Source: DATKFM01 sp046154965 (lineage in GTDB: Bacteria > Pseudomonadota > Alphaproteobacteria > Dongiales > Dongiaceae). Taken from it: 64,000 bases of DNA. The stretch covers positions 1 to 64,000 of the forward strand of contig JBJXDY010000058.1 of NCBI GenBank assembly GCA_046154965.1, given 5' to 3'. How positions within the stretch are numbered: the first letter of the stretch is position 1; each line of letters opens with the position of its first letter. This document shows, one piece after another, positions 16,253 to 24,386 of the stretch. The translations under genes and the position numbers were made by a program. Under the pieces are notes generated by a model that saw only the letters and a program-made list of their open reading frames with translations, was not told the origin of the DNA and searched no databases.

Positions 16253-17913
16253 GGCGGAAACAACCAGTCGTCGGCATCCGCAAGCCCGAGTTCATCGGGA
16301 TAAGGCGCGTCCTGGTACATGTTGATGCGCAGCCAGCGATCGGACTTCGGATCGAAGCGGATGGCGCCGAAAAAGGCCAGCTTGCAGCGCAGGAGATCGA
16401 TGGGAATGAATCCGTCACCCACAAGATTCTCCCGCACTTCGCCATATATGCGTCCGGCGCTCTGCTGCACGCGCCGGACGGTGTGACGGCGTTCGGGATG
16501 CCTGAGAAGGAAGGCAGCGATGGGCGTATCCCTTCCTTGCTGAGCCAGTTCCGCCGCCAGCGCAGCGGCATCCCGCGCCACCGCCAGCGGCTGCTCCAGG
16601 TCACCGCCCGGCTCCTCGAAGCGCATGCCCAGGCGTGGCTCGAGCTTTTCGATCGAGGTGTACCAGAAGCGCGCATTGGCGTGCGGATGGCGAAAATCGG
16701 TGCCGAGCGCCCAGGCGTAGTTGCGACGCAGAAGATCGAGCAAGGCGCCGGCCGTCATCTTGCCGTCGATCGCGAAGCACCGCTCCTCGTCCTCCGCCAT
16801 GCTGTCGGCGAGATCGTCGACAAGATCGCCGTGAATCTCCAGCAACAGGCTCACCAGAAGCTCCTGGCCTTCAAGGCTCAAGGATTGTTCGGCCCAGCAA
16901 TAGAGCCCGTCCCACGGCCGTGGCGACTCCAGCCATCCGGCATCGATCATCGAGGCGACTTGCTGCAGATCGCGGGTCAGATCGGCGATACGTGCCGCTT
17001 GCCGGCGATCCCCGGTGATCCAGGATGCAACTGCGGCGCGCGCACGGGCGAGCAGACGGCCGAAACGCTCCCGCGTTGCCTCCGATGACAGCGCGAGGCC
17101 GCGCACCCTCGCCAGCGCGGTCTCCCGGGCCAGAATCCAGCGGTGGAAAAGTGCCGGATGATTGACAACGAATGGGCCGAGGCCGAGGCCCGTCGAATTG
17201 CCGATACCGAGTCGGCGGCGAAGTTGGCGATCGAGCGCAATCGCGGTCGTCGGCGAAATGATGCGGGCCATTTCCTGCACCAGATCGGCGCAGAACTGGC
17301 GCACCAGCCAGACAGCCAGCATCTCGGCGCGGAACGGGCCGGCGAACTCGGGGCGGCTGGCGATTCGATCGCGATCGGCAATGCCGAACTTGCCGTTGCC
17401 ATAGACCGCCGTCGTGCGCATGAGATAGCCGACCCTGGCGATGTCACCGGCGTCGGGTTGCCGGCCGGCAGCAAGCGCGGCGACCACCTGCTCGAACAGG
17501 CGCACGCTCCGGTTGGCGCGCAGCAGCACCAACTCGCTGGGCCGGTAGCGACCGGCCTCCTGCTTTGGAACATTTGCAGACAGCCGTTGGATGTCGGCGG
17601 TCGACGGCTCGCCGTCGAACAATGCGAAGGTGGCATCCCAGGCCTCCGCGATGACGCGGTCGGTGCGAAGCGTGGGATCGAGGTCGTGGCCAAAACAGAC
17701 AAGCGTATAAACGCGCTGTGCAGAGAATGCGCGGTACAGGGCGACGCCCATGCCGCGTCCGTCGATGCGCCAGAGCGGCCGGTCGAACCGCCAGTCCTCG
17801 GTGCGCAGGCGGCGCAGCAGCGCCCGGGTGAAACTAAGCCGGGTCTGATGAAACGCGCCAAGGCGCTGGAGCCGCATCACCTGATCCGGCGGGCGCAGGG
17901 GTACAGCGTTCAT
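16237..17913 (-). CDS. Conserved protein of unknown function (558 aa) in dipeptidase operon
   Basis: I do not recognise this 558-residue protein. It is soluble in appearance, Arg/Ala-rich and largely helical, with conserved-looking segments such as VYTLVCFGHDLDP, RTTAVYGNGKFGIADRD, GLGLGPFVVNHPALFHRWI and the C-terminal SDRWLRINMYQDAPYPDELGL. No transmembrane segment or known catalytic motif was seen. The start ATG at 17913 overlaps the TGA of the upstream gene (ATGA), which is strong support for that start. The DUF3726 gene follows with a 16-bp overlap, so the three products are probably made together in fixed proportion. A link to amine or betaine metabolism is inferred only from the divergent neighbours. 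Confidence 0.75.
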   Translation of the reverse strand: MNAVPLRPPDQVMRLQRLGAFHQTRLSFTRALLRRLRTEDWRFDRPLWRIDGRGMGVALYRAFSAQRVYTLVCFGHDLDPTLRTDRVIAEAWDATFALFDGEPSTADIQRLSANVPKQEAGRYRPSELVLLRANRSVRLFEQVVAALAAGRQPDAGDIARVGYLMRTTAVYGNGKFGIADRDRIASRPEFAGPFRAEMLAVWLVRQFCADLVQEMARIISPTTAIALDRQLRRRLGIGNSTGLGLGPFVVNHPALFHRWILARETALARVRGLALSSEATRERFGRLLARARAAVASWITGDRRQAARIADLTRDLQQVASMIDAGWLESPRPWDGLYCWAEQSLSLEGQELLVSLLLEIHGDLVDDLADSMAEDEERCFAIDGKMTAGALLDLLRRNYAWALGTDFRHPHANARFWYTSIEKLEPRLGMRFEEPGGDLEQPLAVARDAAALAAELAQQGRDTPIAAFLLRHPERRHTVRRVQQSAGRIYGEVRENLVGDGFIPIDLLRCKLAFFGAIRFDPKSDRWLRINMYQDAPYPDELGLADADDWLFPPCSAH

Positions 17914-18860
17914 GGCGGCCCGAAAGACGCGGCAAAGAAGCGCAGCCAATTGCCGCCAAGGATCTTGCCGCAATCCTCCGCCGAGAAGCCGACTGCGCGC
18001 AGCCCGGTTTGCAGGTTGGCGAAGCCGCTATTGTCCTTGAACCAGGGCGGCGGCGGCGGAAAGGATGCGCCACCGGTTTGCTTCGTCCAGCGGCCGCTGC
18101 GCATCCATTCGACAACGGAGTCGGGTTGATCCTGAGTCAGGTCCGACCCGATGCCGATGCGATCGACGCCCATCAGGTCCGCGGTGCGCGCGGCCATGGC
18201 GCAGAAATCCGCCAGCGTGCAAGCCGCACCGCCTTTGAGATGATGGGTGTATAGACTGAAACCGAGCATGCCGCCGGACGCCGCCAGCGCGCGCAACAGA
18301 TCGTCGGACTTGTTGCGTGCCACCGGATGCCATGCAAGAGGATTGGCATGGGTAATCGCGATCGGACGGGCCGACAGGTCAATCGCTTCTCGCGTCGAGC
18401 GCTCGCCGGAATGGGACATGTCGATGACCAGCCCGACGCGATTCATCTCCCTGATCACTTCGCGGCCCATGCGGGTGATGCCGCGATCTTCCGGCTCGTA
18501 GCAACCGGACGCCAGAAGGCTCTGGTTGTTGTAGGAGAGCTGCATGAAGCGCACGCCAAGCCCATGCCAGATCTCCACCAGCCCGATATCGTCTTCGATC
18601 GGCGAACAGTTCTGAAAGCCGTAGAAGACCGCCGTACGGCCTTCGGCCTCGGCGCGCCGGACGTCGTCGGCCGAGCGGCCGTGGAAGATCAGGTCGGGAT
18701 GGCGTTCGAAGCGGCGGTTCCAGCGCTCGATCTCGCCGATCGTCTCGCGCAATGTCTCGTGATAGCAGATGGTGACATGGACGGCCGTGACCCCCGCGGC
18801 CCGCATCTGGCGGAATATCGCTTCCGACCAATTGCAATATTGCAGGCCATCGATGATCAT
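17910..18860 (-). CDS. Membrane dipeptidase-like protein (peptidase M19 family, atypical metal site)
   Basis: A 316-residue M19-family TIM-barrel protein. The family regions VIDMSHSGERS (His), ITHANPLAWHPVARN (His, Arg-Asn) and GIGSDL (Asp) are present. However, the N-terminal HxD metal motif reads DGLQYCNW and the usual bridging-Glu region reads FQNCSPIEDD, so two to three canonical zinc ligands are not at their expected places. Classical dipeptidase activity is therefore doubtful. It is the first gene of a three-gene leftward operon and diverges from the tmpA-like gene with only 46 bp between start codons. A comparable dipeptidase-like gene precedes the dimethylglycine demethylase genes of Pseudomonas, which fits a betaine context. 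Confidence 0.8.
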   Translation of the reverse strand: MIIDGLQYCNWSEAIFRQMRAAGVTAVHVTICYHETLRETIGEIERWNRRFERHPDLIFHGRSADDVRRAEAEGRTAVFYGFQNCSPIEDDIGLVEIWHGLGVRFMQLSYNNQSLLASGCYEPEDRGITRMGREVIREMNRVGLVIDMSHSGERSTREAIDLSARPIAITHANPLAWHPVARNKSDDLLRALAASGGMLGFSLYTHHLKGGAACTLADFCAMAARTADLMGVDRIGIGSDLTQDQPDSVVEWMRSGRWTKQTGGASFPPPPPWFKDNSGFANLQTGLRAVGFSAEDCGKILGGNWLRFFAASFGPP

Positions 18861-18906
18861 GGGAATTCCGAAGCAGCCGCGATTTCTTGTCGATTATGTG
18901 GGTCCG

Positions 18907-20070
18907 ATGACAACACGACTTCAGCCGCAACCGCAAGCCCAGGACACCGCCATCGCCGCGCTCAATCACAGCGAGGGCGAATTGGTGGTGAATTGGGCCG
19001 ATGGCCGGCAGAGTCGCTTCGCCGCCATCTGGCTGCTCGACAACCGCCCTGACGGACGCCACGGCCCGCTGGGCCAGCGGCTCTTCGACATCGCCGAATT
19101 GCCGGAGGAGCCGCGGATCGCTGCCGCCGCGCTGACCGAGAGCGGCGATGTCGCCGTGACCCTGGCGCCGGCGAATGCGGCGCTGATTTATGGCGCCGGC
19201 TGGCTGCGCGCGCATGCGCTGGACCCGGCGTCGCGGGCCGAGCGCCGCCATCCGCCGCAACTCTGGGACAAGTCCCTGGCACAACGTCTGCCCGCCGCCA
19301 GCTACCGCGACGTCGCGACGAACGACCGGGCGCTGGCCGGCTGGCTCGCCGATGTGCGCGACCATGGCTTCTCGCTGCTGACCGACGCGCCGACAGAGCC
19401 CGGCACGGTGCTGCAGGTCATCTCGCTGTTCGGCTATGTACGGGAGACCAACTACGGCAAGCTCTTTGATGTGGTGTCAGTCGAGCAGCCAACCAACCTG
19501 GCGTTCACCGGCCTGGCGCTGGGCAACCACACCGATAATCCCTATCGCGACCCCGTGCCGCAACTGCAGCTTCTGCATTGCCTGGCGCAGGCCAGCGAGG
19601 GAGGCGAGTCCGTGGTGGTCGACGGCTTCAATGCCGCGGAACGCCTGCGCCGCGAATCGTCCGAGGACTTCGAACTGCTGACCCGCCACGCCGTGCCGTT
19701 CCGCTATGTCGAAGACGCCGACGGCGGCCGTCAGGTGGATTTGCAGGCGAAATCGCCGCTGATCGAACTGGACAGCGAGGGCGCGCTCTATGCCGTGCGC
19801 TACAACAACCGCTCCGCTGCCCCGCTGGACCTGCCGGAAGAGCTGGTGATCCCTTACTACCGCGCCTATCGCCGTTTCGGCCGGCTGCTGCACGATCCCC
19901 AGGCCACCGCCGGGTTCCGGCTCAGGGCCGGCGACCTCTTCATCGTCGATAACCGCCGGGTGCTCCATGGCCGCCGTGGCTTTGGCAGCGGACGCCGTCA
20001 TCTCCAGGGCGCCTATGCCGACAAGGACAGCCTGCTGAGCAAGCTGCGGGCGCTTGAGGCGCAGCTTTGA
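18907..20070 (+). CDS. tmpA: BBOX-like Fe(II)/2-oxoglutarate dioxygenase, probable TmpA-type phosphonate hydroxylase
   Basis: A 387-residue protein of the gamma-butyrobetaine dioxygenase family: an N-terminal GBBH-like domain (about 20-105) and a C-terminal TauD-type domain with the iron motif H208-T-D210 (NHTDNPYRD) and the distal His354 (VLHGRRGF). By sequence alone it could be a gamma-butyrobetaine hydroxylase of carnitine synthesis. The next gene, overlapping by 4 bp, encodes a PhnZ/TmpB-like HD protein, which favours the TmpA role: hydroxylation of 2-(trimethylammonio)ethylphosphonate at C1. The ATG at 18907 gives the family start; an in-frame ATG at 18859 would overlap the divergent gene. 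Confidence 0.75.
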   Translation: MTTRLQPQPQAQDTAIAALNHSEGELVVNWADGRQSRFAAIWLLDNRPDGRHGPLGQRLFDIAELPEEPRIAAAALTESGDVAVTLAPANAALIYGAGWLRAHALDPASRAERRHPPQLWDKSLAQRLPAASYRDVATNDRALAGWLADVRDHGFSLLTDAPTEPGTVLQVISLFGYVRETNYGKLFDVVSVEQPTNLAFTGLALGNHTDNPYRDPVPQLQLLHCLAQASEGGESVVVDGFNAAERLRRESSEDFELLTRHAVPFRYVEDADGGRQVDLQAKSPLIELDSEGALYAVRYNNRSAAPLDLPEELVIPYYRAYRRFGRLLHDPQATAGFRLRAGDLFIVDNRRVLHGRRGFGSGRRHLQGAYADKDSLLSKLRALEAQL

Positions 20071-20600
20071 CCGGCGTCGTCACCGAGATCGAGACGCTGT
20101 TTGCCGAACATGGCGACAAATCCTATGGCGAGGGGGTGACGATGCTGGCCCATATGCTGCAGGCGGCGGCACTGGCGGAGTCCCAGGGCGCCGATGAGGC
20201 GCTTATCATCGCGGCACTGCTCCACGATGTCGGGCATTTCCTGCAGCCGACCGATGACAGCTTCGGCTATCACAAGCATGACCGCTCCGGCGGCGACTGG
20301 CTGGCCAAGCGTTTCCCGCAGGAGGTCAGCGAGCCGGTGCGACTGCATGTGACGGCCAAGCGCTATCTCTGCGCGGTGGAGAGGGATTACTTCGACAAGC
20401 TGTCCGCTGCCTCCGTCTACACGCTGTCGCAGCAGGGCGGGCCGATGTCGGATGCCGAGGTCCGCGCCTTCGCCGCCTCGCCGCATCTGGAGTCCGCCGT
20501 GTGCCTGCGCCGCTGGGACGACAGCGGCAAGGTCACCGGCGTCACCGTCCGCGACCTCGCCTACTACCGGGCCATGCTGGGGCGATTCGCCAGGATTTAG
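20067..20600 (+). CDS. tmpB: HD-domain mixed-valent diiron oxygenase, probable TmpB/PhnZ type
   Basis: A 177-residue HD-domain protein. It shows YGEGVTMLAHMLQAAALAESQGA, the motif H53-D54-V-G-H57-F, then HKHDRSGGDWL and LHVTAKRYLCA, matching the PhnZ/TmpB layout rather than a phosphohydrolase. PhnZ/TmpB enzymes use a mixed-valent diiron site to cleave the C-P bond of an alpha-hydroxy phosphonate; TmpB yields glycine betaine and phosphate. The Tyr20-Gly-Glu22 segment lies near PhnZ Tyr24/Glu27 but with one residue less between Tyr and Glu. The start is a TTG overlapping the tmpA stop (TTGA); no suitable ATG exists before the conserved region. Confidence 0.78.
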   Translation: MTGVVTEIETLFAEHGDKSYGEGVTMLAHMLQAAALAESQGADEALIIAALLHDVGHFLQPTDDSFGYHKHDRSGGDWLAKRFPQEVSEPVRLHVTAKRYLCAVERDYFDKLSAASVYTLSQQGGPMSDAEVRAFAASPHLESAVCLRRWDDSGKVTGVTVRDLAYYRAMLGRFARI

Positions 20601-20682
20601 CGGCAACCTTGGCCGCAGAATTGTGTTCTAATGGCTGCCGCCAATTTCGCGCGGTTCAAAATCGAAACTTCAGGAGCAACCC

Positions 20683-21261
20683 GTGGCCAAGCCGATCCAA
20701 AGTCTCGTTCCCATGCTGTCAGCCTTGTTGTTGACGGCGTGCTCCGGCGGCGAGCAGGCAGAACAGGCGCCGAGCGAGGAGGCAAAAATCGCCGATCCCC
20801 GCTTTGTGCAGGTCTGCGGCCCGGTCAGCGACACGGCGTTCTGCGGCGTGCGCATCGGCATGACGCTGGCCGAGGCAAGAGCGGCGTTTCCCGAGCCTTT
20901 GGAGTCGTTTGGCGGCGACGCGGCAGGTCAGAGCCTCGAATGCGCCATAGTCTATCCCGAGGGCCGGCCGGAGCAGTTCACCTACATGCTGATCAATGAC
21001 CGGGTGGCGCGCGTCGATATCCTGATCGATGGCTATCTGACGGACAAAGGCGCGCGGGTCGGCTGGTACGAGGACGATGTCCTCCGGGTTTACGGCGACC
21101 GCGCAAAGGTGTTTCCGAACAAGTATGACAACACGAAGCGCGACATCGTCGTCGACACGCGGTTCAACTACCAGATTATCTTCGAGACCGACGGCAAGAA
21201 GGTCCTGAAGTACCGCGCCGGCGTCCTGCCCGGCGTGGGCTTTGTCGAGGGTTGCGGCTAG
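20683..21261 (+). CDS. Putative lipoprotein of unknown function
   Basis: A 192-residue protein with a lipoprotein signal (LSALLLTACSGG; lipobox LTAC, Cys20), an acidic Gln/Glu linker, then a small globular domain with VCGPVSDTAFCGVRIGMTLAEARAAFP. The GMTLAEARAAF element resembles the short helix-strand unit found in many small periplasmic proteins. The GTG at 20683 is preceded by CAGGAGCAAC, a good ribosome-binding site. The product is probably membrane-anchored. The gene ends 4 bp from the convergent ABC transporter gene. No specific function can be assigned. Confidence 0.7.
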   Translation: MAKPIQSLVPMLSALLLTACSGGEQAEQAPSEEAKIADPRFVQVCGPVSDTAFCGVRIGMTLAEARAAFPEPLESFGGDAAGQSLECAIVYPEGRPEQFTYMLINDRVARVDILIDGYLTDKGARVGWYEDDVLRVYGDRAKVFPNKYDNTKRDIVVDTRFNYQIIFETDGKKVLKYRAGVLPGVGFVEGCG

Positions 21262-21265
21262 GCGC

Positions 21266-23122
21266 CTATCGCGACGTCACAGCTTCCAGCTTCGATCCAT
21301 CCTTCGCCACCGCTTCCTGCTGCTTGGCCCACATGGCGGCGTACTGGCCGGCCTTGGCCAGAAGATCGGCGTGGCGGCCGCGTTCGACGATGCGGCCGTC
21401 CTCCAGCACGATGATCTCGTCGGCATGGATCACCGTGGAGAGACGGTGGGCGATGATCAGCGTGGTGCGGTCGGCGGAGACCTCGCGCAGGCTTTTCTGG
21501 ATCTCTTTCTCGGTGTGGGTGTCCAGCGCCGAGGTGGCCTCGTCGAACAGCAGGATCGCCGGCTGTTTCAGGATGGTGCGGGCGATGGCGACGCGCTGCT
21601 TCTCGCCGCCGGAGAGCTTCAGCCCGCGCTCGCCCACCATGGTCTTGTAGCCGTCGGGCAGGCCGCTGACGAAATCATGGATGCGCGCCAGCTTCGCGGC
21701 CTGCTCCACCTCCTCCTTCGTCGCCGAGGGCCGGCCATAGGCGATGTTGTAATAGACCGTGTCGTTGAACAACACGGTATCCTGGGGAACGATGCCGATG
21801 GCGGCGCGCAGGGAGGATTGCTGCACGTCCCGCAGGTCCTGGCCGTCGATGGCGACGCTGCCTTCGTTGACGTCGTAGAAGCGGAACAGCAGGCGCGAGA
21901 TGGTGGATTTTCCGGCGCCGCTGGGGCCGACGATGGCAACGGTCTTGCCCGGCGGCACAGCGAAGGACACGCCCTTCAGGATCGGCCGCCGGTCGTCATA
22001 GCCGAACATCACGTTATCAAACGTAATCCCGGCGCGCTCGACCACCAGCGGCGGCGCGCCGGCGCGATCCTGAACTTCCACCGGCACGTTGAGCAGCGAG
22101 AACATCTTCTCCATGTCGATCAGCGATTGGCGGATCTCGCGATAGACCGTGCCAAGGAAATTCAGCGGCAGATAGAGCTGGATCAGATAGGCGTTCACCA
22201 GCACGAAGTCGCCGATGGTCATGGTGCCCGCGACGACGCCCCGGGCCGCGAGCCCCATGATCACCGTCACGCCGACGGCGATGATGAAGGCCTGGCCGGT
22301 ATTGAGCACCGAGAGGGTGACGCGGCTCTTGATCCCCGCTTTCTCATATGCCTGCAGCGCCATGTCATAGCGGCGCGATTCATGGCCTTCGTTGTTGAAG
22401 TACTTCACCGTCTCGTAGTTCAGCAGGCTGTCGATCGCCTTGGTGTTCGCCTCCTCGTCCGCCTGGTTCATGTAGCGGCGGTACTTGATGCGCCATTCGG
22501 TGACAGTCAGCGTATAGGCGACATAGCCGGCGATGGTGACGAAGGTGACGAGCGCGAACCAGAAATTGTACAGGCCCCAGAGGATGCCGCAGACCAGGGC
22601 GATCTCCACCAGCGTCGGCAGCACGTTGAACAACACGAAGAAGAGGAAGAACTCGATGCCCTTGGCGCCGCGCTCGACGATCCGGGAGAGGCCGCCGGTC
22701 TGCCGCTCCAGATGGAAACGCAGCGACAGGCTATGCAGATGCTCGAAGGTCTGCAGCGCGACGCGGCGGATCGCCCGCTGCGCCACCTTGACGAAGATGC
22801 CATCCCGCAGCTCGGCGAAGGCCTGGGTGGAGATGCGCGCGGCGCCATAGGCCAGCAGCAGCGCCACAGGCACGGCCAGCACCGTCACCGCCGCCGTCCC
22901 CGGCTTCACCGTCAGCGCATCGACCATGCCCTTGAAGATCAGGGGAATGATGACATTGGCGAACTTGGCGACCGCCAGGCAGACCAGCGCGATCAGCACG
23001 CGCACCCGCAGATCCCACGCGCCGGCCGGCCAGAGATAGGGCAGGAGAAGGCGCAACGCGGCGCGCCGGGCGCCCGGGAGCGGCGCGGCCTTGTCGGGGG
23101 CGCCGGCGGCCATGGAAGCCAT
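21266..23122 (-). CDS. Atm1-type ABC exporter (fused permease and ATPase)
   Basis: A 618-residue half-transporter: about six membrane helices in residues 1-330 and an ATPase domain with Walker A GPSGAGKST, signature LSGGEKQRVAIART, Walker B ILLFDEATSALD and the H-loop IIAHRLST. The segment LLNYETVKYFNNEGHE is a hallmark of the Atm1/HMT1 subfamily, which exports glutathione or glutathione-derived persulfide/metal conjugates from the cytoplasm or mitochondrial matrix. It works as a homodimer in the inner membrane. No iron-sulfur or heavy-metal genes are adjacent, so the physiological substrate is open. Confidence 0.9.
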   Translation of the reverse strand: MASMAAGAPDKAAPLPGARRAALRLLLPYLWPAGAWDLRVRVLIALVCLAVAKFANVIIPLIFKGMVDALTVKPGTAAVTVLAVPVALLLAYGAARISTQAFAELRDGIFVKVAQRAIRRVALQTFEHLHSLSLRFHLERQTGGLSRIVERGAKGIEFFLFFVLFNVLPTLVEIALVCGILWGLYNFWFALVTFVTIAGYVAYTLTVTEWRIKYRRYMNQADEEANTKAIDSLLNYETVKYFNNEGHESRRYDMALQAYEKAGIKSRVTLSVLNTGQAFIIAVGVTVIMGLAARGVVAGTMTIGDFVLVNAYLIQLYLPLNFLGTVYREIRQSLIDMEKMFSLLNVPVEVQDRAGAPPLVVERAGITFDNVMFGYDDRRPILKGVSFAVPPGKTVAIVGPSGAGKSTISRLLFRFYDVNEGSVAIDGQDLRDVQQSSLRAAIGIVPQDTVLFNDTVYYNIAYGRPSATKEEVEQAAKLARIHDFVSGLPDGYKTMVGERGLKLSGGEKQRVAIARTILKQPAILLFDEATSALDTHTEKEIQKSLREVSADRTTLIIAHRLSTVIHADEIIVLEDGRIVERGRHADLLAKAGQYAAMWAKQQEAVAKDGSKLEAVTSR

Positions 23123-23246
23123 AGGTGAAACTCCGAAGAATCATTGCATCGACGGCATATGTTCATAACCTAGGCATGGAACGGGGAAACACAATGCGCA
23201 TGGCCGGAGGCAGACGCCGAATCATGGTCCTCGCCCTGAAATTTCA

Positions 23247-23972
23247 ATGATTTCGCCAGGCCTGCCGCCGAAAGGCGCCGCTCCCGCAGCCGCGCGCAGC
23301 CTGGAGCTGGTGCTGGCCGATCTCAAACGCCTCGCCAAGAAGGACTGGCTCTTGTCCATGCAGCGGGTGGGCATCACCGGCACCCAGATGTGGGGCGTGC
23401 CGGTCCCCGATATCCGTCAGCTCAGCAAGCCGCTGGGCGTCGACCACCGCCTCGCCCGGCAGCTCTGGGAGACCGGCGTGCATGAGGCGCGCATCCTCGC
23501 CACGCTGGTCGGCGATCCCGCGGCGATGCCCGGGCGCGAACTGGACGCCTGGCTGCGCGACCTCGATTCCTGGGACATCACCGACGCCTTCACCGGCAAT
23601 CTGGTGGTCCGGTCCGGCCATGCCTGGGGCAAGGCGGTGGAATGGGCGGGCCGCAAGAAACTGTTCGAGAAACGCGCTGCCTTTGCCCTGATGGCTGCGC
23701 TGGCCGCACATGACAAGGCCGCCGATGACGAGGCGTTCAAGCGGCTGCTGCCGGTGATCTGGGAGCATGCGGTGGATTCCCGGCCCTATGTGGCCAAGGC
23801 GGTGTCCTGGGCGCTACGGCAGATCGGCAAGCGCAACCGGACGCTGAACCGCGCCGCCGTCGCCTGCTCCCAGGAAATCCAGGCGCTGAACAACCAGGCC
23901 GCCCGCTGGATTGCCAGCGACGTGCAGCGGGAACTGCTGAGCCCGGCGGTGCTGATGAAGCTGGCGAAGTAG
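23247..23972 (+). CDS. DNA alkylation repair protein (AlkD-like HEAT repeats)
   Basis: A 241-residue all-helical protein of the AlkD/AlkC-like family. Family elements are MQRVGITGTQMWGVPVPDIRQLSK, HEARILATLVGDP, LDSWDITDAFTGNLV and WALRQIGKRN. AlkD-like glycosylases excise positively charged alkylated bases using HEAT-like repeats; the conserved Trp and Asp in DSWDITD match the DNA-contacting region. It stands alone between divergent and convergent genes. Confidence 0.85.
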   Translation: MISPGLPPKGAAPAAARSLELVLADLKRLAKKDWLLSMQRVGITGTQMWGVPVPDIRQLSKPLGVDHRLARQLWETGVHEARILATLVGDPAAMPGRELDAWLRDLDSWDITDAFTGNLVVRSGHAWGKAVEWAGRKKLFEKRAAFALMAALAAHDKAADDEAFKRLLPVIWEHAVDSRPYVAKAVSWALRQIGKRNRTLNRAAVACSQEIQALNNQAARWIASDVQRELLSPAVLMKLAK

Positions 23973-23980
23973 GCCGGCCG

Positions 23981-24070
23981 CGAGGGTTGTTTTCCATGGC
24001 GGTATCGCGCAGGCGGCTGATCCCCAAAGGAATCTTTCGGAAAATTTGCTTTCTGCGAAAACAACCCTCG
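23981..24070. repeat. Perfect 14-bp inverted repeat
   Basis: CGAGGGTTGTTTTC (23981-23994) and GAAAACAACCCTCG (24057-24070) are exact reverse complements separated by 62 bp. They begin 8 bp after the upstream stop codon. An A-run (CAAAAAAAC) follows the right arm. Confidence 0.6.
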
Positions 24071-24218
24071 GCAAAAAAACAGGCGGCCGGCGGTGCGTCC
24101 CACACAGGAAGCAGACGGTATTCCGATACACAATGTACAGCATCGCGGCGGCCGAAGTCGTTGTTCTTAGTATAGGATGTTTTTCCGGAAGGTGTGAGTC
24201 GAGATTAGCGAACGAGCC

Positions 24219-24322
24219 GTAGGGGCGACCGCCGGTCGCCCGTGCCGGTGCCGGCCTGAATCATGGCAAGTCTCCTTCACAATTATGCGGCGGACGGACG
24301 GGTGACCGCCGGTCGCCCCTAC
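24219..24322. repeat. GTAGGGGCGACCG-type inverted repeat
   Basis: The left arm (24219-24241) and the reverse complement of the right arm (24300-24322) agree at all but two positions; each begins GTAGGGGCGACCG. Each arm is itself partly palindromic (GCGACC...GGTCGC). This sequence type recurs between genes in many bacterial genomes. Confidence 0.6.
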
Positions 24323-24386
24323 AGGGTTCTTGGCCCCTGGCGATGGCGGGCATTGGCACAAATGGAACGGGCGGCTAGAAGTCCAC

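Larger units (their letters stand above)
23973..24386. other. Repeat-bearing intergenic region between alkD-like gene and recQ
   Basis: This 414 bp gap has no convincing gene. It contains two separate inverted repeats (23981-24070 and 24219-24322) with an AT-rich stretch between them (about 24020-24200) that could hold the recQ promoter. Confidence 0.5.

Noticed and set aside
21242..23128. 628-codon open frame on the plus strand
   Set aside because: It is antisense to the Atm1-type exporter, whose Walker and signature motifs are intact; the frame is His/Gln/Arg-rich as expected for a mirror of GC-rich coding sequence.
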